From Yanghanlia caeni (lineage in GTDB: Bacteria > Pseudomonadota > Gammaproteobacteria > Burkholderiales > Burkholderiaceae_B), in NCBI GenBank assembly GCA_030733815.1, contig JAUZQE010000012.1, forward strand, positions 1-64,000: DNA of 64,000 nt, read 5' to 3'. Positions 56,593 to 64,000 of this stretch are shown one piece after another (within the stretch, counting starts at the first letter, position 1; each line of letters begins with the position of its first letter). Position numbers and translations under genes: made by a program. Below the pieces are notes generated by a model. That model was given only the letters and a program-made list of their open reading frames with translations. It did no database searches and was not told the origin of the DNA.

Positions 56593-57507
56593 TCAGGCGG
56601 ATGCCGCCAGGATGTCGAGAAAGGCGCGCACCGGCGGGCTTGGCGGCCGATCAACTCGCTCGAGCCGATACAGTGTGCGGGTGAAACCCGATAGCCCGTC
56701 GGCATGCAGCTCGATGACCCGCTTCAGAGCAAGCAGATCGGCGACCAGCGCGTACGGCAGCATGGCGACCCCCAGACCCGCGGCCACCGCCCGTGCAATA
56801 CCTTCGTTGCTGCCAATCTCGATGCGGTTGGCGGGCGCCACGCCCTGACGTGCCAGCAGATCGAACGTGACGTCACGCGTGCCGGAACCCGTTTCGCGCA
56901 CCAGCCAGCGTTGGCTGGCGAGCCATTGCGGTGTGACGCGCAGCGCCCCGGAAGCCCCCTTGGCCGGCACCGTGCCCGGCGGCGCCACGATGACCAGGCG
57001 CTCCTCGCGCCACGGATGCGAGGCCACGCCTTCCATTTGCACCGGCCCTTCGACCAGGCCGAGATCGATATTGCAGGCGAAAAGATCTTCCACAATGGAT
57101 TGGGTGTTCGCGACGACGACCTTGAGGGCGATGTCGGGCCACCGGGTTGCATACGTGTGCAGACATGGCGGCAGCCAGTAACTGGCCACCGTGGTACTGG
57201 CACCAACGACGAGCTCACCCTGGCGCAGGCCGCTACGACGCTCGAGTTCATGCACGGCCGCACGTTCAAGCGAAAAAATGGCGCGGGCATGGGCGTTCAG
57301 GCTCGCCCCGGCCTCGGTGGCGCGCAGGCCGCGTCCCCCCTTGCCCGGCGAGCGCTCGAGCAAGACGAGATCGACTTGCTTCTCGAGTTCGGCCACCGCC
57401 TTGGAGACAGCAGGCTGGCTGATGTGCATGCGCCGCGCCGCCGCCGAGAAGCTGCCTTCTTCGATGACATGATGAAACACGCGCAGCAGGTGCAGATTCA
57501 GCCGCAT
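56593..57507 (-). CDS. LysR-family transcriptional regulator
   Basis: A 304-residue LysR protein. The winged helix is at residues 1-60 (HLLRVFHHVIEEGSFSAAARRMHISQPAVSKAVAELEK), and the periplasmic-binding-like effector domain follows. It is divergent from the YeiH exporter gene and upstream of the MFS and hydrolase genes on its own strand, so it could control either side. The start at 57507 is the ATG of MRLNLHLLRVF. An inverted repeat just upstream is a probable autoregulatory site. Confidence 0.92.
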   Translation of the reverse strand: MRLNLHLLRVFHHVIEEGSFSAAARRMHISQPAVSKAVAELEKQVDLVLLERSPGKGGRGLRATEAGASLNAHARAIFSLERAAVHELERRSGLRQGELVVGASTTVASYWLPPCLHTYATRWPDIALKVVVANTQSIVEDLFACNIDLGLVEGPVQMEGVASHPWREERLVIVAPPGTVPAKGASGALRVTPQWLASQRWLVRETGSGTRDVTFDLLARQGVAPANRIEIGSNEGIARAVAAGLGVAMLPYALVADLLALKRVIELHADGLSGFTRTLYRLERVDRPPSPPVRAFLDILAASA

Positions 57508-57511
57508 GATT

Positions 57512-57528
57512 AACCAAAAGTTATGGTT
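57512..57528. promoter_or_regulatory. Inverted repeat, probable LysR-type operator
   Basis: AACCAAAAGTTATGGTT (AACCA-N7-TGGTT) lies four bases upstream of the LysR start. A related GGTT...AACC arrangement (GGTTATGACTTGGTAAAAACC) recurs at about 57573-57593 near the exporter start. Together they fit a LysR regulator that represses itself and acts on the divergent gene. Confidence 0.5.
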
Positions 57529-57605
57529 CTCTGAAAAATATGTATTCGACTTATATACCACCCCACTCTAAGGTTATGACTTGGTAAAAACCCTTGTGAG
57601 ATGTC

Positions 57606-58670
57606 ATGTCGTCCGTTCCTGCTTCCGAGTCTGCTCAGCGCTTGCGCGCGCCTGGCCCTGCATGGTGGGCCGGCATGCTTCTGACAGGCCTGGTTGCTGC
57701 CGCCGCATCCTGGCTCGCCGACCTGCCAGCCATGCAGAGTGCGGGCCTGAGCGTACTGACGTTTGCCATCGTCATCGGCATGGTGCTGGGCAATATCGTT
57801 TTTCCCGCAATGGCCCCCCATACGGCAAGCGGTGTGGACTTTTGCAAGACACGGCTGTTGCGTGCAGGCATCATCCTGTTCGGTTTTCGGCTCACCTTTC
57901 AGGAAGCCGCTGCAGTGGGCCTGACCGGCATTCTTCTCGATGCCCTCGTCATTCTGGCGGTATTTGGAACGGCCATGCTCGTCGGCCGACGTGTGCTGGG
58001 CATGGATCGCGAGATCTGCATGCTGGTCGGTGCCGGCGCCGCCATCTGTGGCGCCGCAGCCGTCATGGCCATGGAGCCCGTGGCGCGGGCGCAGGCCCAC
58101 AAGGTATCGGTGGCGGTCGCCACCGTTGTCGTGTTCGGTACGGTGGGCATGTTTCTATACCCGGCGCTGTACCCCTATTTGGGTCTTTCCGAACACGCCT
58201 TTGGTATCTTCATCGGCTCCACCGTCCATGAGGTGGCACAGGTCGTCGCGGCGGGCAATGCGATCAGCCCCGAGGTCGCCAAGACCGCCGTCGTCGAAAA
58301 AATGTTGCGCGTGATGATGCTGGCACCGTTTCTGGTTGGGGTCGGCGCGTGGCTGCATCGGGCTTCACGGCATGCCGACACGGGCCAGGTACAGGGCACG
58401 CCGGTGGCACGCCCCCCGATTCCATGGTTCGCGATCGGCTTCGTCGCAGCGGTGGGGGTGAACTCCCTTGACGTGCTGCCCGCTGCAGCCGTGGCGGTTC
58501 TGGTTCAGGCCAGCACCCTTTTCCTGGCCATGGCCATGGCCGCACTGGGCTTGCGCACGCATGTCAGCGCCGTACGGCAGGCTGGCGCCGCCCCGCTCGC
58601 GCTTGCCGGCATCCTGTTCGTGCTGCTGGTCGCAGGCGGTTACGTGTTGAATCTGCTGCTGGTGGCCTGA
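57606..58670 (+). CDS. YeiH family putative sulfate/anion exporter (UPF0324)
   Basis: A 354-residue polytopic inner-membrane protein with about ten helices. Conserved family blocks are SVLTFAIVIGMVLGN, GVDFCKTRLLRAGIILFGFRLTFQE, GAGAAICGAAAVMAMEPV and GIFIGSTVHEVAQVVAAG. Related proteins are divergent from LysR regulators as here (YeiE-YeiH) and have been tied to sulfonate or sulfite export. Substrate unproven. Confidence 0.9.
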   Translation: MSSVPASESAQRLRAPGPAWWAGMLLTGLVAAAASWLADLPAMQSAGLSVLTFAIVIGMVLGNIVFPAMAPHTASGVDFCKTRLLRAGIILFGFRLTFQEAAAVGLTGILLDALVILAVFGTAMLVGRRVLGMDREICMLVGAGAAICGAAAVMAMEPVARAQAHKVSVAVATVVVFGTVGMFLYPALYPYLGLSEHAFGIFIGSTVHEVAQVVAAGNAISPEVAKTAVVEKMLRVMMLAPFLVGVGAWLHRASRHADTGQVQGTPVARPPIPWFAIGFVAAVGVNSLDVLPAAAVAVLVQASTLFLAMAMAALGLRTHVSAVRQAGAAPLALAGILFVLLVAGGYVLNLLLVA

Positions 58671-58763
58671 CGCGCCACAGGGTGTTCTGCGGGCGCGCCG
58701 CTTGCTGCAAACCCCTGCACGGTGTGAGGGCTTGGCCCGCCCCAAGCGGGCGCTGGGGTAGCA

Positions 58764-58777
58764 TTGACGAAGATCAA
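58764..58777 (+). promoter_or_regulatory. FNR/Anr-like box upstream of azurin
   Basis: TTGACGAAGATCAA matches TTGAT-N4-ATCAA with one mismatch. Its centre is 115 bp before the azurin ATG; activation from -41.5 would place the start near 58812. Azurin of Pseudomonas aeruginosa is known to be Anr-controlled. Confidence 0.7.
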
Positions 58778-58885
58778 TACGTGTATTCCATTAGTCCCCC
58801 ACAATGAGCTGTTCGTGATTACCCGTCGCCTCGGTCTTGCGTGCGCAAGCAGGGGCGTGACACTGTTACGTTTCGGAGATCCCAT

Positions 58886-59332
58886 ATGTTCGCAAAAGCC
58901 ACTTTCGCTGCACTCCTGTCTGTCATGGCCGTTCCCGCCATGGCCGCCCAATGTGAAGTAACGATCGAAGGCAACGACGCCATGCAGTTCAACACGAAGG
59001 AAATCGTGATCGACAAGAGCTGCGAAGACTTCACCATCAATCTGGTGCATACCGGCAAGCTGCCCAAGGCCGCCATGGGTCACAACGTGGTAATCACGAA
59101 AGCGGCCGACAAGCAGGCAGTCGCGAACGACGCCACTTCCGCTGGCCCCGCCAACGATTACCTCAAGCCCAACGACGACCGCGTTCTGGCGCACACCAAG
59201 ATGATCGGCGGCGGCGAAAAAGATTCGGTCACGTTCAAAACCGCAGCATTTGAAGCCGGCGGCGATTACGACTTCTTCTGCTCGTTCCCCGGCCACTGGG
59301 CCATCATGTCGGGCAAGGTCGTCGTCAAGTAA
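58886..59332 (+). CDS. azu: Azurin (type 1 blue copper protein)
   Basis: A 148-residue precursor. The signal peptide ends PAMA (residue 20); the mature protein of 128 residues, the standard azurin length, begins AQCEVTIEGNDAMQF. Copper ligands are the His in MGHNVVI and the Cys, His and Met in FFCSFPGHWAIMSG. The disulfide Cys pair is also present. It carries electrons in the periplasm to cytochrome oxidase or nitrite reductase. A strong terminator follows. The start at 58886 is set by the signal peptide. Confidence 0.96.
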   Translation: MFAKATFAALLSVMAVPAMAAQCEVTIEGNDAMQFNTKEIVIDKSCEDFTINLVHTGKLPKAAMGHNVVITKAADKQAVANDATSAGPANDYLKPNDDRVLAHTKMIGGGEKDSVTFKTAAFEAGGDYDFFCSFPGHWAIMSGKVVVK

Positions 59333-59375
59333 TTCTGGCGGCGTGCGGGGCGTCTGGCACCCGCTGCCCACAAAG

Positions 59376-59398
59376 CCGGCCCTCGGGCCGGTTTTTTC
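59376..59398 (+). terminator. Terminator of azurin
   Basis: CCGGCCC-TC-GGGCCGG forms a 7-bp GC stem followed by TTTTTT, a textbook rho-independent terminator 44 bases after the azurin stop. It lies against the end of the convergent TonB receptor gene. Confidence 0.92.
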
Positions 59399-59406
59399 TT
59401 GCCTGT

Positions 59407-61539
59407 TCAAAATGCGTAGCTGAGGTCGACACCCACCATCCAGTTGCGGCCCGAAGCGGGCTCGTAATAACGCAGATTGCCCTCGTTGACGATTACGGAG
59501 CCGGCGTAGCGCCGGTCGAACAGGTTGTCGATGCGGGCACGGGCGCCCAGGCGCAGTGGCCCGCTGCGCCACACGTAGCCCGCATGAACCCCCGCCACAA
59601 AGTAAGCCGGTGCTGCTTCCGTATTGCCGTCGTTGACGTAGATCCGGCTAAGGTAACGGCCGTCGATGCCTGCCTGAAAACCTTCTTCAGGCAGCCAGTC
59701 GAGGCTGAAATACAGCGCCTGCCGCGCGACGCCGGGAATGGTGTGACCGGCACGAAGATGCTTGTCGGGGCGCGACGGATCGGTACACGACACGGTCGTG
59801 CAATCGTCGCGATACCGTGCGTCGATCCAGGAATACGCCAGCTGGCCACGCAAATGTTCGACGAACTCGCCGCTCCAAGCCAACTCGACGCCCGTTCGGC
59901 GCGTACGCCCGGCGTTCTGGTAGGTGCTGCGCCCGAAGCTGGCATCGGCCGCCACGATTTCGTCGCGGCTGCGACTCTGATACACGGCGGCGCTGGCTAC
60001 ACCGCCGGCCACGCGCAGCTTGGCTCCGGCTTCCACGGTGGTGTTGACGGCCGGGGCGAGATCGAAGTTCAGTCCTGGCAGGCCGTCGTTGCGATACGAA
60101 ATTTCATTGAACGTGGGGGTTTCGAAGCCCCGCCCTGCCGAAAGGAACAGGCTCAGATCGGGCGTGGCGGCATAGCGCAGCGCAGCCATAGGCAGCCATT
60201 CCCGATATCGCACCGTGCCGCTGTCGTCGCCATTTCCAGGCGTAACGTAGTGATCGCGCGATTCGAAGCGGATTCGGCTGTGTCGCAGTCCGGCGTCGAG
60301 CGTCCATTGCGGGGCGAACTGCCATGACGTCTGAACGTACGGGTCGACGTTCGAAACGGTATTGGTTTCGTCACGGCGCAGTGCGCCCCTCACCCCCAAC
60401 GTATCACCCACAAAATTTTCATAGCCGCGCCGGGCCTCGCGCAATTCGTCGTAGGCCACACCCGCGATCAGCGTCAGGGGGCGGCCGGCCAGCAGATGCC
60501 GGCTGGTCCAGCGCACATCCGCGCCCGCATACCGGCGCCCAAGGTCGATGACGCCGCCGCTATGCTGGGGATTGCGCTGGGCAGCGGCGGGAATGGCCAG
60601 GTATTGCACCATGTCGCGCTGTCCGTAATAGGCCATGGCCCGCACTTCACTGGCCTCGCTCAGCCGCTTCTCGAACACCAGCCCGCCCTGGGTCTGATCG
60701 ACCGACTTGCGGGTGTTGTACAGCGTGGCATTCGACACGGCGCTTTGCGGGTCATCATCGAACGCCTGCCTGTCCAGCCCGAGCGGGTCATCGGCGCGAA
60801 CACTCACTGAGTTGGCGATGAGCGTGAGACGCGTGTCGTCATCGATCTGCAGCCCCAGTTTGGCGTTGCCCAGGTTCTTGCGTGCCCCGCTATGGTCCCG
60901 GAAGCCGTGCGTGGTGTAGCGATTCAGGCTCACCACGTAATCGAGCTGAGTTTCGCCCACGTCGGCAAGCCCACGCGCCTTGGCCCCATAACGCCATGAG
61001 CCGTGGCTGTCCGCGGAAACGGTACCGCTCAGGGTTGCCGGCAGGCCGCCCTCTTCAGTAAACACCTGAATCACACCGCCGGACGAATTGCCATATAACG
61101 CGGAAAACGGCCCGCGCAGGACCTCGACCCGATCAATACTCTCAATATCGATGTTCGAAGTCTGGCCCTGGCCATCGGGCATGGTGGCCGGAATGCCGTC
61201 GACATACAGACGCACGCCGCGCACGCCGAAGGTTGAGCGCGCGCCGAATCCGCGTATGGACACCTGCAGATCCTGTGCATAGTTCTCGCGATTCTGAATC
61301 TGCAGCCCTGGGCTGCCCCCGAGGCTTTCGGACAGGTTGACGCGAAATCGGCCGGCGCGCATGTGTTCGCCTTCAAACACCGAAACGGATGCCGGCGTGT
61401 CGAGGACACTGGTGTCGAGTCGGGTTGCCTGCACGCGTATTGCATCGAGATCATGCACGGGCGGCTGCGCCATGCAGAGACCGGCCAGTGCCAGAAACAG
61501 CGGCACGCTGCTCAGCGTTGCCCAGCGCGTTTCGCGCAT
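59407..61539 (-). CDS. pqqU: TonB-dependent receptor, YncD/PqqU type (PQQ uptake)
   Basis: A 710-residue outer-membrane receptor. Signal peptide to about GLCMAQ, a TonB-box-like DLDAIRVQA, plug domain with SIRGFGARSTFGVRGVRLY and DGIPATMPDGQGQTSNID, then a 22-stranded barrel ending in Phe. Long blocks match my memory of E. coli YncD (PqqU), the pyrroloquinoline quinone importer: HYVTPGNGDDSG, RGFETPTFNEISYR, NAGRTRRTGVELAW, FDRRYAGSVIVNEGNLRYYEP. The start at 61539 has GGGGAGGTGACG just before it. Import of PQQ would supply cofactor to periplasmic dehydrogenases. The ligand is inferred from homology. Confidence 0.85.
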   Translation of the reverse strand: MRETRWATLSSVPLFLALAGLCMAQPPVHDLDAIRVQATRLDTSVLDTPASVSVFEGEHMRAGRFRVNLSESLGGSPGLQIQNRENYAQDLQVSIRGFGARSTFGVRGVRLYVDGIPATMPDGQGQTSNIDIESIDRVEVLRGPFSALYGNSSGGVIQVFTEEGGLPATLSGTVSADSHGSWRYGAKARGLADVGETQLDYVVSLNRYTTHGFRDHSGARKNLGNAKLGLQIDDDTRLTLIANSVSVRADDPLGLDRQAFDDDPQSAVSNATLYNTRKSVDQTQGGLVFEKRLSEASEVRAMAYYGQRDMVQYLAIPAAAQRNPQHSGGVIDLGRRYAGADVRWTSRHLLAGRPLTLIAGVAYDELREARRGYENFVGDTLGVRGALRRDETNTVSNVDPYVQTSWQFAPQWTLDAGLRHSRIRFESRDHYVTPGNGDDSGTVRYREWLPMAALRYAATPDLSLFLSAGRGFETPTFNEISYRNDGLPGLNFDLAPAVNTTVEAGAKLRVAGGVASAAVYQSRSRDEIVAADASFGRSTYQNAGRTRRTGVELAWSGEFVEHLRGQLAYSWIDARYRDDCTTVSCTDPSRPDKHLRAGHTIPGVARQALYFSLDWLPEEGFQAGIDGRYLSRIYVNDGNTEAAPAYFVAGVHAGYVWRSGPLRLGARARIDNLFDRRYAGSVIVNEGNLRYYEPASGRNWMVGVDLSYAF

Positions 61540-61727
61540 CGTCACCTCCCCCCGTCTCGTAGGGGCTGACCCATACCGGCCGCCCATGTCTTTGTTACAT
61601 TGTTCTGCGTTGCGCCCCCGCGCAGCAAGTGACACGCCCGCCCTCTCCGTCGCCCGCTGCCGGCCGCCGCCGGGCGGGTACAGGTCTTGCCTTCCAGCTG
61701 CCATCCACAACGACAAAGGAAGCAACC

Positions 61728-62507
61728 ATGTTGCGCAAAGTGACGGATCTGTATGGCTACACGCTGCAGGCGACCGATGGGGAGCTCGGCAAGGTGAAGG
61801 ATGTATTCTTTGACGACGAGAAATGGACGATACGCTACCTGGTGGTGGAAACCGGCAGCTGGCTGAACAGCAGGCAGGTGCTGATCTCGCCCTATTCGAT
61901 AGCCGGCATCGACGAAGTCGATGAGGCCATTTCCGTACGCCTGACCCAGGAGCAGGTGAAGAACAGCCCCGACATCGACACCCATCAACCCGTGTCGCGC
62001 CAGATGGAAGGCGATTTTTCTCGCTACTACGGCCTGGGCAATTACTGGCTCGGCCCCGAGCTTTGGGGGGCCGGTACCTATCCCATCATCCGCTCGCCAG
62101 ACGAGGCCGGAGCCGGGCACGTGCCGGGGCGTGCGGAAGAACTGCTGCAGCAGACCTCCGCCAACCCGGAGGATTTTCACCTTCGTAGTGCCGACAATGT
62201 GAAGGGCCACCATATTCAGGGTACCGATGACGAGATCGGCCATGTTGAAGATTTCGTCTTCGACGACGAGACCTGGGCCTTGCGTTACTTCATCGTGGAC
62301 ACCCGCAACTGGTGGCCGGGCGGCCGCAAGGTGCTGCTGGCCACCCACTGGATCGACCGGATCGACTGGGCCGGCTCACTGGTACACGTGAACCTGACCC
62401 ATGAACAGATACAGAACAGCCCCGAATATGACCCCGATCAGCCCCTGAGCCGCGACATCGAAGCGCGCCTGCACGCACACTACGGCATGCGCAACTATTG
62501 GGAATAG
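61728..62507 (+). CDS. Tandem PRC-barrel domain protein
   Basis: A 259-residue protein made of two similar halves. Each has a PRC-barrel core: LYGYTLQATDGELGKVKDVFFDDEKWTIRYLVV and VKGHHIQGTDDEIGHVEDFVFDDETWALRYFIV. Each is followed by a VRLTQEQVKNSP / VNLTHEQIQNSP element, and each ends in a YYGLGNYW / HYGMRNYW motif. The duplication is plain. No signal peptide. Its function is unknown. AAAGGA precedes the ATG at 61728. The 3' end overlaps the convergent oxidoreductase gene by 13 bases. Confidence 0.9.
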   Translation: MLRKVTDLYGYTLQATDGELGKVKDVFFDDEKWTIRYLVVETGSWLNSRQVLISPYSIAGIDEVDEAISVRLTQEQVKNSPDIDTHQPVSRQMEGDFSRYYGLGNYWLGPELWGAGTYPIIRSPDEAGAGHVPGRAEELLQQTSANPEDFHLRSADNVKGHHIQGTDDEIGHVEDFVFDDETWALRYFIVDTRNWWPGGRKVLLATHWIDRIDWAGSLVHVNLTHEQIQNSPEYDPDQPLSRDIEARLHAHYGMRNYWE

Positions 62508-63856
62508 GCGACCGGCTGCGGTGCCCTGCCCGCTTCGAGCTGCTTGCGCAGCTCGAAGGCGCGCGTGCTCGTGTCGATTTCGACGTCGTTCCATGTGACG
62601 ACGGTATTGGCCGGCACCGCGCGCTTGAGGCGGACGTCGTGCGCGAGCCCCAGGGGCACGGCACCCAGTTCAAGCGACCGCTCCACCGGCAGCAGCTTGC
62701 CCCACACGGTGTAGCCGCCCTCGCCATCGAGTACTTCGCCTTCACGCAATGCCCGCTTCGATGTCGCCACCACGTCGGCCACCCACTGCGTGGGCGTGCC
62801 TGTGGCCTCGCCCCGCAGCGCCACGGAGGCGACCGACATGCCCACTTCCAGACCGATGAGATGCCAGCGCTTGTACAACGTGAAGTACCGGCCTGTGGGG
62901 TCCGTGTGTGCGTTGTATTCCTCGAAACAGTTACGTATATACGATGTTTCGCCTTCAACCGTCACCCACACGCCCATGCGTATGTCGTAAGGAATGCTGC
63001 GGCCGTCGGGTTCCAGACATGACACGACTTCGACCATTCCCTTGCGTTCCAGCACGCCGCCTTCGGAGACCGGGCGCGTGACATAAGGGATGTCGGCGAT
63101 GCTGGCCGGCGGATATTGCAGCCCGTCATGCGGCACCCCGAGGCCCGTCGCGTTGGCAACGGCGGCACTTTCGATGGAAGGCTTGGAGCCATCGAGAAAG
63201 CTGTTGAACATCTTGGGATTCAAGCCGCCACGCTGTGCCTGTTCCGGCGTCAGCCCGTAGTAGCCCCACACGGTTTCGGGTGTGGAACTGCTGAAATGCG
63301 GCAACCACTTGTGCCCGCGGCCCGCAGCCACCACCGGGAACCCGCAGGTGCGCGCCCAGTCGACCAAATCGCAGATGAGTGCCGGCTGATCGCCATACGC
63401 CAGCGAATACACGACGCCCGCCTCCTCAGCCTTGCGCGCCAGCAACGGCCCGCAGAAGGCATCGGCCTCGACCGTCACGTTGACCACGTGTTTGCCATGT
63501 GCGAAAGCCACAAGGCAATGATCGACCGCGGCAATGGGATGACCGGTGCATTCCACCAGCACATCGATGCGTTCGTCGCGCAGCATGCGCTGCCAATCGT
63601 CGGTGACCCAGGTCGTGCCGTTTGCCACGGCATCGTCCAGGCTTACGGCGCTGCTTCGTTGCGGCGACCACCCCACCCGCTCGAGATTCGTGCGGGCTGC
63701 ATCGGGATTGAGGTCGGCAATGGCGGCAAGATGAACCCCGGGCGTGCGCGGAATCTGGGCCAGATACATGGAACCGAACTTGCCGGCCCCGATAAGGGCA
63801 ATGCGCACGGGGCGACCGGCTGCTTCGCGGGCGCGCAGCTTGGCGTACAGACTCAT
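62495..63856 (-). CDS. NAD(P)-dependent oxidoreductase, homoserine dehydrogenase-like with SAF domain
   Basis: A 453-residue protein. The Rossmann motif is RIALIGAGKFGSMYLAQI; a homoserine-dehydrogenase-like NAD region continues with VDVLVECTGHPIAAVDHCL. The C-terminal third contains a SAF-like segment (VRLKRAVPANTVVTWNDVEID). Such proteins occur with catabolic genes for hydroxy or sugar acids. The start at 63856 has GGAGAC upstream; the gene probably follows the one cut by the window edge. The exact reaction is unknown. Confidence 0.82.
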   Translation of the reverse strand: MSLYAKLRAREAAGRPVRIALIGAGKFGSMYLAQIPRTPGVHLAAIADLNPDAARTNLERVGWSPQRSSAVSLDDAVANGTTWVTDDWQRMLRDERIDVLVECTGHPIAAVDHCLVAFAHGKHVVNVTVEADAFCGPLLARKAEEAGVVYSLAYGDQPALICDLVDWARTCGFPVVAAGRGHKWLPHFSSSTPETVWGYYGLTPEQAQRGGLNPKMFNSFLDGSKPSIESAAVANATGLGVPHDGLQYPPASIADIPYVTRPVSEGGVLERKGMVEVVSCLEPDGRSIPYDIRMGVWVTVEGETSYIRNCFEEYNAHTDPTGRYFTLYKRWHLIGLEVGMSVASVALRGEATGTPTQWVADVVATSKRALREGEVLDGEGGYTVWGKLLPVERSLELGAVPLGLAHDVRLKRAVPANTVVTWNDVEIDTSTRAFELRKQLEAGRAPQPVAYSQ

Positions 63857-63932
63857 TGAACAAGTCTCCGTATGGCGCCCCCGCATTCGCGGCGGCGCGT
63901 TCTTTTTTGTGTGTGAGGTATGGCCGTGTAAT

Positions 63933-64000
63933 TTACAGGATTTCGTTCACCACATCGGCCGGGCGGCACAGCCGTGTGCCCTTGTCGGTGACGACGATGG
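63933..64000 (-). CDS. 3' end of an unidentified gene, cut by the window edge
   Basis: Read leftwards from the edge the minus strand gives IVVTDKGTRLCRPADVVNEIL and a TAA at 63935-63933. It looks like a genuine C-terminus, 76 bases upstream of the oxidoreductase start on the same strand. Only about 21 codons are visible, so no family is named. Confidence 0.5.
   Translation of the reverse strand, partial: IVVTDKGTRLCRPADVVNEIL

Overview
The window reads as a chromosomal segment of a high-GC betaproteobacterium of the Burkholderiales, most likely family Alcaligenaceae (Bordetella/Achromobacter/Pusillimonas relatives). The pointers are the runs yicC | rph-rdgB-hemW, glnA-ntrB-ntrC and recG-oxyR, a Bug-family solute-binding gene, a periplasmic azurin and many GTG starts. 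No rRNA, tRNA, CRISPR array or prophage was seen. The family assignment is inference from gene content, not from a database search.

Layout. 1-134: the left edge cuts an IS transposase remnant. 134-8.1 kb: RNA and nucleotide housekeeping (yicC, rph, rdgB, hemW), then the nitrogen block glnA-ntrB-ntrC, with a sigma-54 promoter and NtrC enhancer sites in front of glnA. 8.1-11.8 kb: a ferric-iron ABC importer (fbpABC type) behind a Fur box. 12-16.3 kb: fpr, ridA, recG, oxyR. 16.3-28 kb: transport. A solitary branched-chain amino-acid binding protein, the ugpBAEC glycerol-3-phosphate importer behind a triple Pho-box repeat, proC, and a complete livJHMGF operon with a long stem-loop after livJ.

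28-36.7 kb is the most disturbed part: GST and S9 peptidase, then a glycerate pathway pair (hydroxyacid dehydrogenase and glycerate kinase). Next comes an IclR regulator gene split in two by a 1,540-bp IS200/IS605 element. The element's tnpA is internally deleted but its TnpB (RNA-guided nuclease) keeps all catalytic residues. The iclR 5' end is also joined to the 3' half of a NodT-type efflux gene by what looks like one deletion between two divergent genes. pagL (lipid A deacylase) follows.

36.8-47.6 kb: central carbon and envelope genes (epd, fumC, DUF488, nfeD-slipin, gnd-zwf), a universal stress protein and a GH15 glucosidase divergent across an FNR/Anr-like box, acylphosphatase and a DUF411 metal-binding protein. 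47.7-54 kb: cupin, cytochrome c, FMN reductase, a Bug gene that has lost its 5' end, a murein pair (L,D-transpeptidase and DUF882/M15-like protein) and sdaA. 54-64 kb: LysR-MFS-hydrolase cluster, YeiH-type exporter, azurin with an FNR/Anr-like box, a TonB receptor of the YncD/PqqU (PQQ uptake) type, a double PRC-barrel protein and an NAD-dependent oxidoreductase with its upstream partner cut by the right edge.

How it fits together: the window carries visible control sites for four nutrient or redox signals (nitrogen, iron, phosphate, low oxygen), each directly in front of genes that match the signal. The least routine content is the TnpB element inside iclR, whose ends can be fixed to the base because removing it restores one continuous reading frame.
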